From Sandaracinus sp. (GTDB lineage Bacteria; Myxococcota_A; Polyangia; Polyangiales; Houyiibacteriaceae), in the NCBI GenBank assembly GCA_020633125.1, contig JACKEH010000001.1, forward strand, positions 124,001-188,000: a stretch of 64,000 nucleotides of DNA. The letters are read 5' to 3'. Shown here piece after piece: positions 25,091 to 34,546 of the stretch. A program made the position numbers and the translations under genes. The first letter of the stretch is position 1, and every line of letters begins with the position of its first letter. Under the pieces are notes generated by a model. It worked only from the letters and a program-made list of their open reading frames with translations. It did not search any database and had not been told where the DNA came from.

Positions 25091-26218
25091 GTGCGCTGCG
25101 CCCTCGCCCTTCTCTTCCTCGCGGCCTGTGCCCCCGAAGAGGCCGCGCCCGAACCGGCGCCGCGGCTGGTGCGGGTCGAGGTCGCTGCGCGTGGGCCCGC
25201 CATCGACCGTCTGGTGTTGCTCGGAGACGTCGAAGGCGAGCTGGACGTGCGGGTCGTCGCCGAGCTCCCCGAGCGCATTCGGGAGCTGCACGTCGCGGAG
25301 GGCGACGCGATCACCGAAGGGGCGCCGATCGCGACCCTCGAAGCCGCCACGACCTCGGCCGACGTCGCCCAAGCCGACGCCGCGCTCTCGGCCGCCGAGG
25401 CTGCACGCGATCAGCTTCGCGTCGATCTCGCCCGGGTCGCGCCGCTCGTGGAGCGAAGCGCTCTTCCACGCTCGCAGCGGGAAGCGCTCGAGTCGCAGCT
25501 CCGAAGCGCCGATGCACAGGTCGCACAGCTTCGCGCCGGTCGCCAAGCCGCGTCGCTGCGTCGAGGGCGCACCGTCGTGCGTGCGCCCGCGTCCGGCATC
25601 GTCGCGGAGCTCGGCGTCGATCCGGGGGACCTCGTCTCGCCGCAGGTTCCGCTCGCGCGCGTCGTGCGCATGGACCGCGTGAAGGTCGTGCTCCGCGTGG
25701 TCGAACAAGACTTCGTGCGGCTCGCCGAAGGCATGCAGGTCGTGGTGCGACCGACGGCGCTGCCCGAGATCACGCGTTCGGGCACGCTCGCGCGAAAGAG
25801 CCCGGTGCTCGATCGGATCTCACGAACGGGCGTGGTCGAGATCGACGTCGACAACCCGGACCACGTCTTGCGGCCGGGCATGGTCGCGGAGGTCGCGATC
25901 GAGCTCGAGCGTCGCGAGAACGTGGTCTTGGTCCCGTCGCGTGCGGTGTTGATGAGCACCCGGACCGCGCGTGAGCGGGTCGCGCACGTGTACGTCGAAG
26001 ACGACGGGCGCGTCGTGCGGCGCGAGGTCGCCCTCGGTCGGCGTTATCCGAGCGAGAACGACGAGTCGCGGGTCGAGATCGTGCGTGGGCTCGAAGGCGG
26101 CGAGGCCGTGGTGGTCGAAGGACACCACGTTCTCCGCGACGGGGCGCGGGTTCGGGTCGCCGAAGCACGCGAGGTCGAACGCGACGAGGCGAGCGACGAA
26201 GGCGCGGAGAGCGGATGA
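25091..26218 (+). CDS. efflux RND transporter periplasmic adaptor subunit
   Basis: A 375-residue HlyD/AcrA-type adaptor. It starts at GTG with a lipoprotein signal (LLFLAAC, Cys13), so it is membrane-tethered by lipid. Then comes the split lipoyl domain: first half IRELHVAEGDAITEGAPIA, an alpha-hairpin coiled coil (about 85-150), and second half VVRAPASGIVAELGVDPGD. Beta-barrel and membrane-proximal domains follow (VEIDVDNPDHVLRPGMVAEV; VLVPSRAVL). This order is diagnostic. Its stop overlaps the pump start (ATGA), so adaptor and pump are translated together. No outer-membrane channel gene is adjacent, so one from elsewhere must complete the complex. Confidence 0.93.
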   Translation: MRCALALLFLAACAPEEAAPEPAPRLVRVEVAARGPAIDRLVLLGDVEGELDVRVVAELPERIRELHVAEGDAITEGAPIATLEAATTSADVAQADAALSAAEAARDQLRVDLARVAPLVERSALPRSQREALESQLRSADAQVAQLRAGRQAASLRRGRTVVRAPASGIVAELGVDPGDLVSPQVPLARVVRMDRVKVVLRVVEQDFVRLAEGMQVVVRPTALPEITRSGTLARKSPVLDRISRTGVVEIDVDNPDHVLRPGMVAEVAIELERRENVVLVPSRAVLMSTRTARERVAHVYVEDDGRVVRREVALGRRYPSENDESRVEIVRGLEGGEAVVVEGHHVLRDGARVRVAEAREVERDEASDEGAESG

Positions 26219-29200
26219 GCGACGATCCCGAACGCGGCTTGGCCGCCTTCGCGGTGCGTCGCGGGGTGACGACCGCGATGGTCGCGCTCGCGCTCGTGGG
26301 CTTCGGCGCGTTCGCGCTCTCGGGCCTGCCGGTCAACCGCTTGCCCGAGGTCGAGCTGCCGGTCGTCGCCGTGGTCACGACCTACGAAGGCGCGTCGCCC
26401 GAAGACATGGAGACCCTCGTCACCGAGCCGGTCGAGCAGGCCGTCGCGAGCGTCGAGAACGTCGAGACGATTCGCAGCCAATCGCGGCAAGGCGCGAGCC
26501 TCGTGCTCCTCGGGTTCACTTGGGGCACCGACATGGGGCAGGCGGAGATCGAGGTCCGCAAGAACCTCGACATCTTCACCAACGAGCTCTTGCCCGGCGA
26601 CGCGACCAAGCCGCTGACCTTCGCGTTCGATCCGAGCCTCGCGCCGGTGATGTTCCTCTCGATCGAAGGCCCGCTCGACGGTCACCAGCTTCGCCGCATC
26701 GCGCGCGAGCGCGTGCAGCCTTACCTCGCGCGTCTCGACGGCGTCGCCGCGGCGGAGGTGGTCGGCGGGCTCGACCGACAGATTCAGGTGCTGCTACGTC
26801 CGCGGCAGCTTCAAGCGCTCGGCGTCGCGCCGGCGCAAGTGGTCGACGCGCTCCGCGCCGCCAACGTGGTGGTGCCGAGCGGCAACCTCGACGACGGCGT
26901 GCAGGCGCTGAACCTGCAGCCGACCGGCCTCGTGACGAGCCTGCGCGAGATCGAAGAGACCGTCGTCGCGGTGCGGGGCGGCCGCAGCGTCTTGGTGCGC
27001 GACGTGGCGGAGGTCGTCGACGGCTTCGAAGACGAGACCCACGTCGTCACCGCGAACGGTCAGAACGCGGTGTTGTTGCTCGTCCGCAAACAATCGGACG
27101 CCAACACCGTGCAGACCGCGCGCACGGTCGCGCAGGCGCTTCCCGGCATCGCCGAGACGCTGCCCGAAGGCGTCTCGCTCACGCGCCTCTTCGACGAGAG
27201 CGACTCGGTGGTTCGTGCGGTGAAGAACCTCGGCCTCACCGCCCTGCAGGCCTTCGCGCTCACCGGCCTCGTCTTGCTCTTCTTCTTGCGCAGCTGGCGC
27301 ACGTCGTTGGTCGCCGTGATCGCGGTGCCGACCTCGTTGCTGGTGAGCTTCTCGCTTCTGTCGTGGCTGAACGTCACGCTGAACCTCATCAGCATGGCCG
27401 GCCTCGCGCTCGCCATCGGCATGTTGGTCGACAACGGCATCGTCGTGCTCGAAGCGGCGTTTCAAGAGCTCGAGCGTGGGGCCTCCGCGCGCATGGCCGC
27501 GCTGCGTGGCGCACGCGAGATGACCCTGCCGCTCTTCGCCTCGACGCTGACGACCTGCGTGGTCTTCCTGCCGATTCTTCTGGTCGAGGGCATCGCGGGT
27601 GAGCTCTTCCGCGATCTCGTGCTCGCGATCACGATCACGCTGCTCGCCTCGCTCGGGGTGGCGATCACGGTGGTGCCGCTCCTGGTCAGCCGCGCCTTGG
27701 GCGGCGAGGTGCATCGCGCGAAGGCCCGACGCGAGCGTTGGATCGATCGGCTGCCCGTGCGTTACGAGGCCGCGCTCGCTTGGGCGCTCCGACGACCACG
27801 ACGCGTGCTCGGCGTCTCGGCGTTGCTCTTCGTGGGATCGCTCGCGTTGATTCCGATCCTCGGCAAGGACTTCTTGCCGAAGTCCGACGTCGGCGAGATT
27901 CGCTTGGAGCTCAGCGCCGCGCCGGGCACCAGCATCGAGCGCATGCGTGCCGCCGTCGACGAGGTCGAGGCCTTGCTGCACGACGCGGTGCCCGAGGCGA
28001 CCGTGATCACCGCCGACTACGGCGCCTCCGAAGGCTTCGCGGCGCTCTTCGGAGCGACCGCCAACCGCGGCACGATGCGCATCAAGCTGCCGCCGGTGGC
28101 CGAGCGTGATCGGCACCAGAAGGTGATCGAAGAAGCGATCGCGGCGCGGCTTCGCGACGAGGTCGCCGGGCTCGACGTGCGTATCTCCGGCTTCTCGCTC
28201 TCGGGCAGCAGCGGGGATGTCTCGGTGAAGCTCTTCGACGACGACCTCGACGAGCTGCGCACGTGGGGCGAGCGGCTTCGCGACGAGCTCGGCGCAATCG
28301 ACGGGGTTCGCGAGGCGCGTTTCTCGATGATGCAAGGCAGCCCGCAGCTCGCGCTCGACTACGACCGCGAGCGCATGCGCCTGCTCGGCATCTCGCCGGC
28401 GCAGGTCGCGAGCGCGGTCGCCATCTTCTACCAAGGCGAGACGGCGACCTTCTACCGCGAGGACGGCGACGAGCACCTCGTGCGCGTGCGCATGCCGCGC
28501 GAGCTTCGCGGCGACCTCGATCTGCTGCGCTACCTGCCGATTCCGCTGCCGCAGCCCGAAGGCGCGAGCGGCTTGGCCGGGTTGACGCAGGGCTCGACCT
28601 TCTTGCCGCTCTCGGCCGTCGCGACGGTGCGTGATCGCCTCGGCCCGACCGACATCGAGCGCGAAGGGCAACGACGCTACGCCACGGTGGATCTCGCGGT
28701 CGGGGGGAGCGACCTCGGCAGCGTGGTCGAGCGCGTCGAGGCGCACCTTCGGCAGACCCCGACACCCGAGTCGTTGCGGACCGAGATCGGTGGCTCGGCG
28801 GAAGACCTGAAGAAGGGCTTCGAGTCGATCGCCTTCGCGTTCCTCGCCGCGATCCTCTTGGTCTACATGGTGATGGCGTCGCAGTTCGAGTCGTTGCTCG
28901 AGCCCTTCGTGATCATGTTCACCGTCCCGCTCGCCAGCATCGGCGTGATGCTCGCGCTCTTGATCACGGGCACGACGCTTCAGGTGACGGCGTTGGTCGG
29001 CGTGGTGCTCTTGGCCGGCATCGTGGTGAACAACGGCATCGTGCTCGTCGACGTGCTCAAACGACGACGGCAGGAAGGAAGCTCGCTCGACGAAGCCGCG
29101 CTCGAAGCGGGACGCACGCGCCTCCGGCCGATCTTGATGACGTCGCTGACGACGATCCTCGGCATGCTGCCGCTCGCGGTGGGCATCGGGGACGGCGCGG

Positions 29201-29373
29201 AGACGTGGGCGCCGATGGCGCGCGCGATCATCGGCGGCATGGTGGCCAGCACGTTGCTCACGCTCTTCGTCATCCCGACGACCTACGTGGGCCTGCGTCG
29301 ACGCCTCGACGCACGCGCGGCGCGACGGGCCGAACGACGCGCACCGAGCGGTGCCGCCGACGCCGCCGAGTGA
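26215..29373 (+). CDS. efflux RND transporter permease (AcrB/HAE1 type)
   Basis: A 1052-residue inner-membrane pump of full family length. The N-terminal helix region has GLPVNRLPEVELPVV and TTYEGASPEDMETLV, the usual start of the pore domain. Two sets of six membrane helices flank the two large periplasmic loops. In transmembrane helix 4 the proton-relay segment reads GMLVDNGIVVLEA, with one Asp and an Asn, as in many HAE1-type pumps. The second half repeats the pattern (GIVVNNGIVLVDVL, GRTRLRPILMTSLTTILGMLPL). The substrate is not evident; the class commonly exports hydrophobic drugs, solvents or cell-made lipophiles. No regulator gene adjoins. Confidence 0.95.
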   Translation: MSDDPERGLAAFAVRRGVTTAMVALALVGFGAFALSGLPVNRLPEVELPVVAVVTTYEGASPEDMETLVTEPVEQAVASVENVETIRSQSRQGASLVLLGFTWGTDMGQAEIEVRKNLDIFTNELLPGDATKPLTFAFDPSLAPVMFLSIEGPLDGHQLRRIARERVQPYLARLDGVAAAEVVGGLDRQIQVLLRPRQLQALGVAPAQVVDALRAANVVVPSGNLDDGVQALNLQPTGLVTSLREIEETVVAVRGGRSVLVRDVAEVVDGFEDETHVVTANGQNAVLLLVRKQSDANTVQTARTVAQALPGIAETLPEGVSLTRLFDESDSVVRAVKNLGLTALQAFALTGLVLLFFLRSWRTSLVAVIAVPTSLLVSFSLLSWLNVTLNLISMAGLALAIGMLVDNGIVVLEAAFQELERGASARMAALRGAREMTLPLFASTLTTCVVFLPILLVEGIAGELFRDLVLAITITLLASLGVAITVVPLLVSRALGGEVHRAKARRERWIDRLPVRYEAALAWALRRPRRVLGVSALLFVGSLALIPILGKDFLPKSDVGEIRLELSAAPGTSIERMRAAVDEVEALLHDAVPEATVITADYGASEGFAALFGATANRGTMRIKLPPVAERDRHQKVIEEAIAARLRDEVAGLDVRISGFSLSGSSGDVSVKLFDDDLDELRTWGERLRDELGAIDGVREARFSMMQGSPQLALDYDRERMRLLGISPAQVASAVAIFYQGETATFYREDGDEHLVRVRMPRELRGDLDLLRYLPIPLPQPEGASGLAGLTQGSTFLPLSAVATVRDRLGPTDIEREGQRRYATVDLAVGGSDLGSVVERVEAHLRQTPTPESLRTEIGGSAEDLKKGFESIAFAFLAAILLVYMVMASQFESLLEPFVIMFTVPLASIGVMLALLITGTTLQVTALVGVVLLAGIVVNNGIVLVDVLKRRRQEGSSLDEAALEAGRTRLRPILMTSLTTILGMLPLAVGIGDGAETWAPMARAIIGGMVASTLLTLFVIPTTYVGLRRRLDARAARRAERRAPSGAADAAE

Positions 29374-29485
29374 AGGACGTGAGCGCAGGAGAGGCGCGGT
29401 GAGCCAGCCGAAGCAGCTGAAAGACCCGCGTAAACCTCGGCAGCGACTTCGAATTCGGACAATCGAACACCATTCACGAGCTCAC

Positions 29486-29503
29486 GCGTGACGGCGGTCA
29501 CGC
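29486..29503 (+). terminator. hairpin after the RND operon, possible terminator
   Basis: A perfect 7-bp inverted repeat (GCGTGAC / GTCACGC) with GGCG between its arms lies 112 bp after the pump stop and 35 bp before the next gene. It has no T-run, so the role is uncertain. Confidence 0.3.
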
Positions 29504-29537
29504 CAAAGCAGCAGGGCCCACGTGCGACGCTGCTCGC

Positions 29538-31091
29538 ATGCGCCGCCTCGTCTTGCTCGCCTTGCTCGCCGCGTGCTCCAGCTCGCCCTCGTCGTCGACC
29601 GCACCGGCCGGTGAGAACCGACCACGCTCGGAGCCGATCGAGAGCGTCGGCCTCGCGGTGACCGTGCCCTTCGCCGAGACCGCGGATGCGGTGCGCTTCC
29701 TCGACCGCCTCTTCGGCAACGCGGCGGCGTCGGGCGACCGACACACGGACACCGAGCTGCAGAGCGGGCTGCGCCTGACCTCGTACCCCGACGACCGCAC
29801 GCCGGAGCAAGCGGTGATCGTGCTCGAGATGGAGACGATGGCGCGAGACCCACGCACGATCCTGCAGGTGCCCGCGAGCTACGCCTACGGCCGGGTGCTC
29901 GTCGACGCGGCCGACGTCGCGTTCCGCCGCGCCGACGCGATCGAAGCGGAAGCCGCGGGGAGCATGGAGCCCTTCGTGCTCGAGTACCGCGCGTGGAGCC
30001 CGAACGGCGGCGTGCTCACGGTGCGCGCACGCTTCGAGGCGAGCCAGAAGACGATCGAGCTCGACACGACGACGCCGGAGACCTCGTTGCGTCCGGCGAC
30101 GCTCAACTCGCCCGCCTTCGCCGGCGAGCCTTGGGAGACGCTCGGCGGTACGGTCTGGTTCACGCTCAGCCGCGACGAGTTCGACTTCTTCTCGACGCGC
30201 GCCTACGGGCTCTCGGCCGGCGCCGCGCAGAACTTCGACGACTTCCGTCTGCTGCCGCACGACTGGCTGCGATTGACGGTGACGCCGCAGCTCGAAGAAG
30301 AACGCGTCGACGTCGCGTTCGAGGTGCTGACCACGGACGGCCGCCGCGTGCCTTTCGCGCGTGCGCCCGCGTCGCTCGTCGCGGGCGAGCAATTTCGCGA
30401 GAACGTCTTCCGCATGGTCGGCAACATGAACGCGATCGAGCGCGAGACGCCCGGCCAGAGCGCGGCGTGGCGGGTGCCCTTCTACTACGACGATCCCGAG
30501 GGGGGCGGCGTGGTCAGCGTCATCGCGCAGGGCCAGGGCGGCGTCTTCCGCATCGCGTACGCGGTCGAAGCGCCGCGCAAGCGCCTGCGTGACGTGAGCT
30601 TCTTGCCGTACCAAGGCGTGGTCGAGGTTCCGGACACGCTCGAGCCGCCGAGGCGCAGCTGCGCGGACGTCGGCAGCGAGCCCGCGCTTCGCGGCCAGTT
30701 CCGCGTTCGTTTCGACGCGTCGACGACGGTGCGCGAGAGCGACGCGCTCACGAACCCGTTGCGCGGTCCGATCTGGGGGGACGTCTTCCGCGCCGAGGAC
30801 GTGACGCTCAGCGGTCCACGCGAGGGCGCCGAGCCGCTCGGCAGCTTTCAGTTCGAAGACGTCGACGCGACCGTCGCGGGCGAGGGCATGGTCTACGCGA
30901 TCGATCTGGATCTGCCGGTCGGGGAGTACCAGTTGCTCGGCTTCATGGACATCGACGGCAACGCGGACCCGGACGCACCGCGGCCCGACGAGGGCGACCC
31001 CGTGACGCTCCCGATCGGCGGTTACCCGCTCGAATGTGCGGAGCAACCGATCGTGGTCGAGTTCGCGTTGTTGCTCCCGCCTGGCCGCTGA
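29538..31091 (+). CDS. hypothetical lipoprotein
   Basis: A 517-residue lipoprotein (MRRLVLLALLAACS, Cys13). The body is strand-rich and not recognised. The last 100 residues hold VGEYQLLGFMDIDGNADPD and a following acidic stretch, an arrangement like a calcium loop (DxDxNxDxD), common at the end of exported beta-sandwich modules. It precedes two cytochrome c lipoprotein genes on the same strand, separated from the first by a repeat-rich 197 bp. It may be a surface or periplasmic component of the same system, but that is inferred from position only. Confidence 0.7.
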   Translation: MRRLVLLALLAACSSSPSSSTAPAGENRPRSEPIESVGLAVTVPFAETADAVRFLDRLFGNAAASGDRHTDTELQSGLRLTSYPDDRTPEQAVIVLEMETMARDPRTILQVPASYAYGRVLVDAADVAFRRADAIEAEAAGSMEPFVLEYRAWSPNGGVLTVRARFEASQKTIELDTTTPETSLRPATLNSPAFAGEPWETLGGTVWFTLSRDEFDFFSTRAYGLSAGAAQNFDDFRLLPHDWLRLTVTPQLEEERVDVAFEVLTTDGRRVPFARAPASLVAGEQFRENVFRMVGNMNAIERETPGQSAAWRVPFYYDDPEGGGVVSVIAQGQGGVFRIAYAVEAPRKRLRDVSFLPYQGVVEVPDTLEPPRRSCADVGSEPALRGQFRVRFDASTTVRESDALTNPLRGPIWGDVFRAEDVTLSGPREGAEPLGSFQFEDVDATVAGEGMVYAIDLDLPVGEYQLLGFMDIDGNADPDAPRPDEGDPVTLPIGGYPLECAEQPIVVEFALLLPPGR

Positions 31092-31138
31092 GCGTGCGCA
31101 GCGTTCCTCGGGTACGGCGAAGCCGCGGACCGGCGCGC

Positions 31139-31258
31139 GTCGTCGCCCGGCCGCGCAGCACCGTCTCTCCGGTGCCGCGACGCCGCGGTCCAATGGGCGT
31201 CGTGGCCCGGCCGCGCAGCACCGTCTCCGCGGTGCCGCGACGCCGCGGTCCGATGGGC
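31139..31258 (+). repeat. 60-bp tandem repeat upstream of a cytochrome gene
   Basis: Two adjacent 60-bp units (31139-31198 and 31199-31258) differ at about five positions. Diverged partial copies flank both sides, so the array once had perhaps three or four units. It ends 30 bp before the GTG of the next gene and fills most of the leader. Each unit contains GCAGCACCGTCTC and CCGCGACGCCGCGG, the second a near palindrome. Confidence 0.85.
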
Positions 31259-31288
31259 GCGGCCCGGGCGCACGGCACGGTCTCTCGA

Positions 31289-33010
31289 GTGCGACCACTT
31301 CGCCTGGCCTGGGCGCTCGTGGCGCTGGGTTGCACCACGCAGGAAGCGTCGGTCTCCAACGGCGGCTCGATTCATCACGCGGAGGACACGCTCTTCGTCG
31401 CCTCGCCGGACGACGACGCGCTCGTGCTCCTCGACCCCACCACCCTCGCCGAACGCTCGCGGCTCGTGGTCGAAGGGGCCCCGTCGAAGCTGACCGAGGT
31501 GGGCGACGCGCTCGTCGTCGGGCTCGCCGAACGCGCCGCGGTCGCCTGGGTGCGGGGGTCGGACGTGACCTACGTCGACGTGCCTTGTGGGGGCACCGGC
31601 GCCGCGATCGCGCTCTCGGACGACGAGGCGCTGGTGGCGTGCCCGCACGACGATCGTTTGGTTCGCCTTCGCGACGGCGCGTTCGTGGAGAGGGTCGAGG
31701 CGGTGGGACGTCCGACCGCGCTGACTCGCCTCGGCGACCGCGTCTACGTCGGGCTCTCGCGCCGCGGCGTGGTCGAGGTGCGCGACGCCTCGACGTTGGA
31801 GGTCACGCGCACGCAGGCGCTCGAGACGGTCCCGGGCTTCGCAGCGGTGCAGCTCGAGGCGCTCGTCGCAGACGGCACGGGCGTCGTCGCGAGCTACCAA
31901 CGCGTCGACGTCGACAGCGATCGCTCGCGGGATCCTTCGACGGGTGGTTATGGCTCTGTGACCGCCGGAACGCCGCGCCTGGAGCCACGACTGCTCGCGA
32001 CGTGCGGAGGTCGCTACGCGCGCTTCGACGGAACCGAACGCGTGGCGAGCGGGCCTTCCGCGCTCGCGTTCGATCGCGCGCGACGGCGGCTCTGGATCGC
32101 GCACCGGCAGACCGGGAACGTGGTGCTCGTCGCGTGCGGGGGCGAAGGGCTCGCGAGCCCGAACGACCGCGAAGCACGTGTGATCGCGAGCGCCTTCGTC
32201 GGGCGCGGGCTCGAAGGTCTCACGCTCGACGGGCGAGGCGGCGTGTTCGTGGACGTCGCGTTCGATCACGCGGTGGCGCGGGTCTTCGAGCGTGACGAAG
32301 CGCTGGTGATCGAAGGGCCACGAACCCGCACGCTCGGGCCGACCCGGCTCAGCGACGCCGCGCTTCGTGGACGCGCGCTCTTTCACGACGCACGTGACAC
32401 GCAGCTGACCCCGAGCGGCGTCGTGACCTGCGCGAGCTGCCATCCGGGCGGCGGCGAAGACGGACTCGCGTGGTTCCTTCACACCGCGACGGTGGGTCCG
32501 AAGCTTCGCCGCACCCCACCGGCGTGGGCCGCCCGGCCCGAGCTCGCGCCGTACCATTGGGACGGCGAGCTCGGCAGCGCACGCGAGCTCACGCTCGGCA
32601 CGATTCGCGCGTTGCTCGAGGGCGACGGCTTGCTCGTCGATCTCGACGCGCTCGTCGCGTACATGGAAGAGGTTCCCGCACCGCCCGCGCGACCGGCGGA
32701 CGATGCCGCGGCGGCCGAGCGGGGCGCGACCACCTTCGAGGCGCGGTGCGCGAGCTGCCATCCGGGCGGTGGCAGCGACGGCGCGGCGCACGCGATCGTG
32801 CCACCGAGCGACGACCCGGCGGCCACGCTCCGGGTGGCGCAGACCCCGACCCTCGAAGCGGTGCGCGCGAGGCCGCCTTACCTGCACGACGGTCGTGCGC
32901 CGACGTTGCGCGACGTGCTGACGAGCGCCGATCCCGAAGGCCGCCACGGCGCGGCCGACCTCGACGACGCGGCGTTGAACGATCTGATCTCGTACTTGGA
33001 GACCTTGTGA
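31289..33010 (+). CDS. lipoprotein with propeller-like domain and two c-type heme motifs
   Basis: A 573-residue lipoprotein. GTG at 31289 was chosen because it directly precedes the signal sequence (LAWALVALGC). Residues 30-330 form a beta-propeller-like repeat region (TLFVASPDDDALVLLDPTTL, DRVYVGLSRRGVVEV). The C-terminal third carries two heme-binding motifs, CASCH at 381-385 and 487-491, each followed by PGGG, and a closing PYLHDGRAPTLRDVL, a pattern known from diheme cytochrome peroxidase/MauG-type domains. It is probably a surface or periplasmic diheme oxidoreductase. The stop overlaps the start of another diheme lipoprotein. Confidence 0.82.
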   Translation: MRPLRLAWALVALGCTTQEASVSNGGSIHHAEDTLFVASPDDDALVLLDPTTLAERSRLVVEGAPSKLTEVGDALVVGLAERAAVAWVRGSDVTYVDVPCGGTGAAIALSDDEALVACPHDDRLVRLRDGAFVERVEAVGRPTALTRLGDRVYVGLSRRGVVEVRDASTLEVTRTQALETVPGFAAVQLEALVADGTGVVASYQRVDVDSDRSRDPSTGGYGSVTAGTPRLEPRLLATCGGRYARFDGTERVASGPSALAFDRARRRLWIAHRQTGNVVLVACGGEGLASPNDREARVIASAFVGRGLEGLTLDGRGGVFVDVAFDHAVARVFERDEALVIEGPRTRTLGPTRLSDAALRGRALFHDARDTQLTPSGVVTCASCHPGGGEDGLAWFLHTATVGPKLRRTPPAWAARPELAPYHWDGELGSARELTLGTIRALLEGDGLLVDLDALVAYMEEVPAPPARPADDAAAAERGATTFEARCASCHPGGGSDGAAHAIVPPSDDPAATLRVAQTPTLEAVRARPPYLHDGRAPTLRDVLTSADPEGRHGAADLDDAALNDLISYLETL

Positions 33011-34413
33011 TGCTCTCTTCGTGGCCCTCGCTTGCCGCTCGATCGATGGTGGGACTGCTCGCTTGCGCGCTCGCGTGTGGCGACGACGACGGGGTGAGCG
33101 TCGCGGACGCGGGCGTGCTCGAAGACGACGCGGGCGCCGACGCGGGTCGAGTGCGCGACGCCGGGCCACCGCTCGAACCCCTCGATCTCCCCGCCCTCCC
33201 CGCGGGCAACGCGGTGGGCCCCGACGACCCGCGCTACCAAGGCATGCTCCGTTTCCTCTGGGACAACTGGGGCGTCGAGATCTCCGACGAGTGGCCACCG
33301 ACCGAGTTCATGCTCGGCTTGATGCGCGACGAGCCCGAGGTCTTCGGCGATCAGTTCGCGTCGTTCGGGTTCGTGCCCGACCCGAACGACGACCTTCCGG
33401 TCGGCTTCAAGCGAGGGCTCTCGGACCCGGCGCGTGTCTACCAGACGTGCGCGATCTGCCACGTGGGCACGCTCGACGACGGCGAGGTGTGGCTCGGCCT
33501 GCCGAACGGACGGCTCGACCTCGGCGCGTTCCGCGTCGCGGTGAACGATCGTTGGGTCGCGGCGGGGAATCCTCCGCTGATCACCGAGCTCGAACGATCG
33601 AAGACGCTGCAGCTCGGGCCGGGACGCTTTCACGCGGAGTCGAGCGACTACCCCCAGGTCGTGCCAGCCGACTTTCCGGCGTACTTCGGGCTCGAAGACC
33701 GTACGAAGCTGAACTACCTGGGCACCGGCGGCGACGTTCGCACCGAGGCGTACATGGCGATCTTCTCGTTCGGCGCCGGCAACCCGAACGACGCCGAGGC
33801 GCTCGTGCCTTTTCCGCGTCGTGATCGCGTGGAGGTCTTCTTGTCGTTCTTCGGCGCGATGCAAGCACCGGAAGGGCCGACGGAGGAAGCGGCGACGGTC
33901 ACACGTGGGCGTGAGGTCTTCGTGGCCGAGGGGTGCATCGGGTGCCACGCAGACGATCCCGGCGAGCTCGGCGTGATTCCCTACGCACCGGACGGCATCG
34001 AACGACGACCCGGCGACGACGAGGCGTACCCGCTCGGCACCCTCGCGACCTCGCGTTACCACCGCGTGCTGATCGACGGCGACGAGTCGGGCATGGGCAC
34101 ACCGAGCGACGAAGGCCGCGCGGCGCTCGTGACCTTCATCTTTCGGAACATGCTGCGCGTCGCGAACTCCGACGGTTACCGCACCGCCGACCTACGCGGC
34201 GTGTGGGCGACGGCGCCGTACCTGCACAACGGCAGCGTGCCGACGTTGGAGGCGCTGCTGACGCCGCCCGAGGCGCGGCCGACGACCTTCGATCGCCACG
34301 GGTTCACGCTCGACGTGAGCGTGGCCGGCAACGGGAACGAAGGACACGACTTCGGAACGGCGCTCGGCGAAGAAGACCGCGCGGCGTTGGTGGTGTACCT
34401 GCGCTCGCTCTGA
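33010..34413 (+). CDS. diheme c-type cytochrome lipoprotein
   Basis: A 467-residue lipoprotein with signal ending ACALACG and mature start CGDDDG, then an Asp/Ala-rich linker. Two heme motifs are present, CAICH (147-151) and CIGCH (309-313). The C-terminal part has LRGVWATAPYLHNGSVPTLEALL, a very common cytochrome c peroxidase-like closing motif, and an RPTTFDRHG segment. The ATG at 33010 overlaps the preceding stop (TGATG). With its neighbour it gives four hemes, suggesting an electron-transfer pair. A composite hairpin element starts 16 nt after the stop. Confidence 0.88.
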   Translation: MLSSWPSLAARSMVGLLACALACGDDDGVSVADAGVLEDDAGADAGRVRDAGPPLEPLDLPALPAGNAVGPDDPRYQGMLRFLWDNWGVEISDEWPPTEFMLGLMRDEPEVFGDQFASFGFVPDPNDDLPVGFKRGLSDPARVYQTCAICHVGTLDDGEVWLGLPNGRLDLGAFRVAVNDRWVAAGNPPLITELERSKTLQLGPGRFHAESSDYPQVVPADFPAYFGLEDRTKLNYLGTGGDVRTEAYMAIFSFGAGNPNDAEALVPFPRRDRVEVFLSFFGAMQAPEGPTEEAATVTRGREVFVAEGCIGCHADDPGELGVIPYAPDGIERRPGDDEAYPLGTLATSRYHRVLIDGDESGMGTPSDEGRAALVTFIFRNMLRVANSDGYRTADLRGVWATAPYLHNGSVPTLEALLTPPEARPTTFDRHGFTLDVSVAGNGNEGHDFGTALGEEDRAALVVYLRSL

Positions 34414-34428
34414 GCGCCGACTACTTGG

Positions 34429-34521
34429 ACGGATCGAATCCGTAGTCTTAGCGCTCGGGGGAGCGCGCCACTCCCTCGAAAAAGAGAAGAGCACGAATCA
34501 GTGCAAATGATTCGTGCTCTT
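34429..34521 (+). repeat. composite three-hairpin element, copy A (terminator-like)
   Basis: Three hairpins in order: ACGGAT-CGA-ATCCGT (34429-34443), GGAGCG-CGC-CACTCC (34460-34474), and a perfect 14-bp stem AAGAGCACGAATCA / TGATTCGTGCTCTT with loop GTGCAAA (34487-34521). It begins 16 nt after the cytochrome stop and ends 26 bp before the stop of the convergent gene. It probably terminates transcription from both sides. Related copies lie at 48608-48722 (minus) and 58055-58194 (plus). Confidence 0.75.
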
Positions 34522-34546
34522 CAGCTTCGCGCTCGTGCGTCGAGGC

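Noticed and set aside
34429..34443. tRNA T-arm-like GGATCGAATCC
   Set aside because: Occurs in a short hairpin with no acceptor, anticodon or D arms around it; same at 58060-58074.
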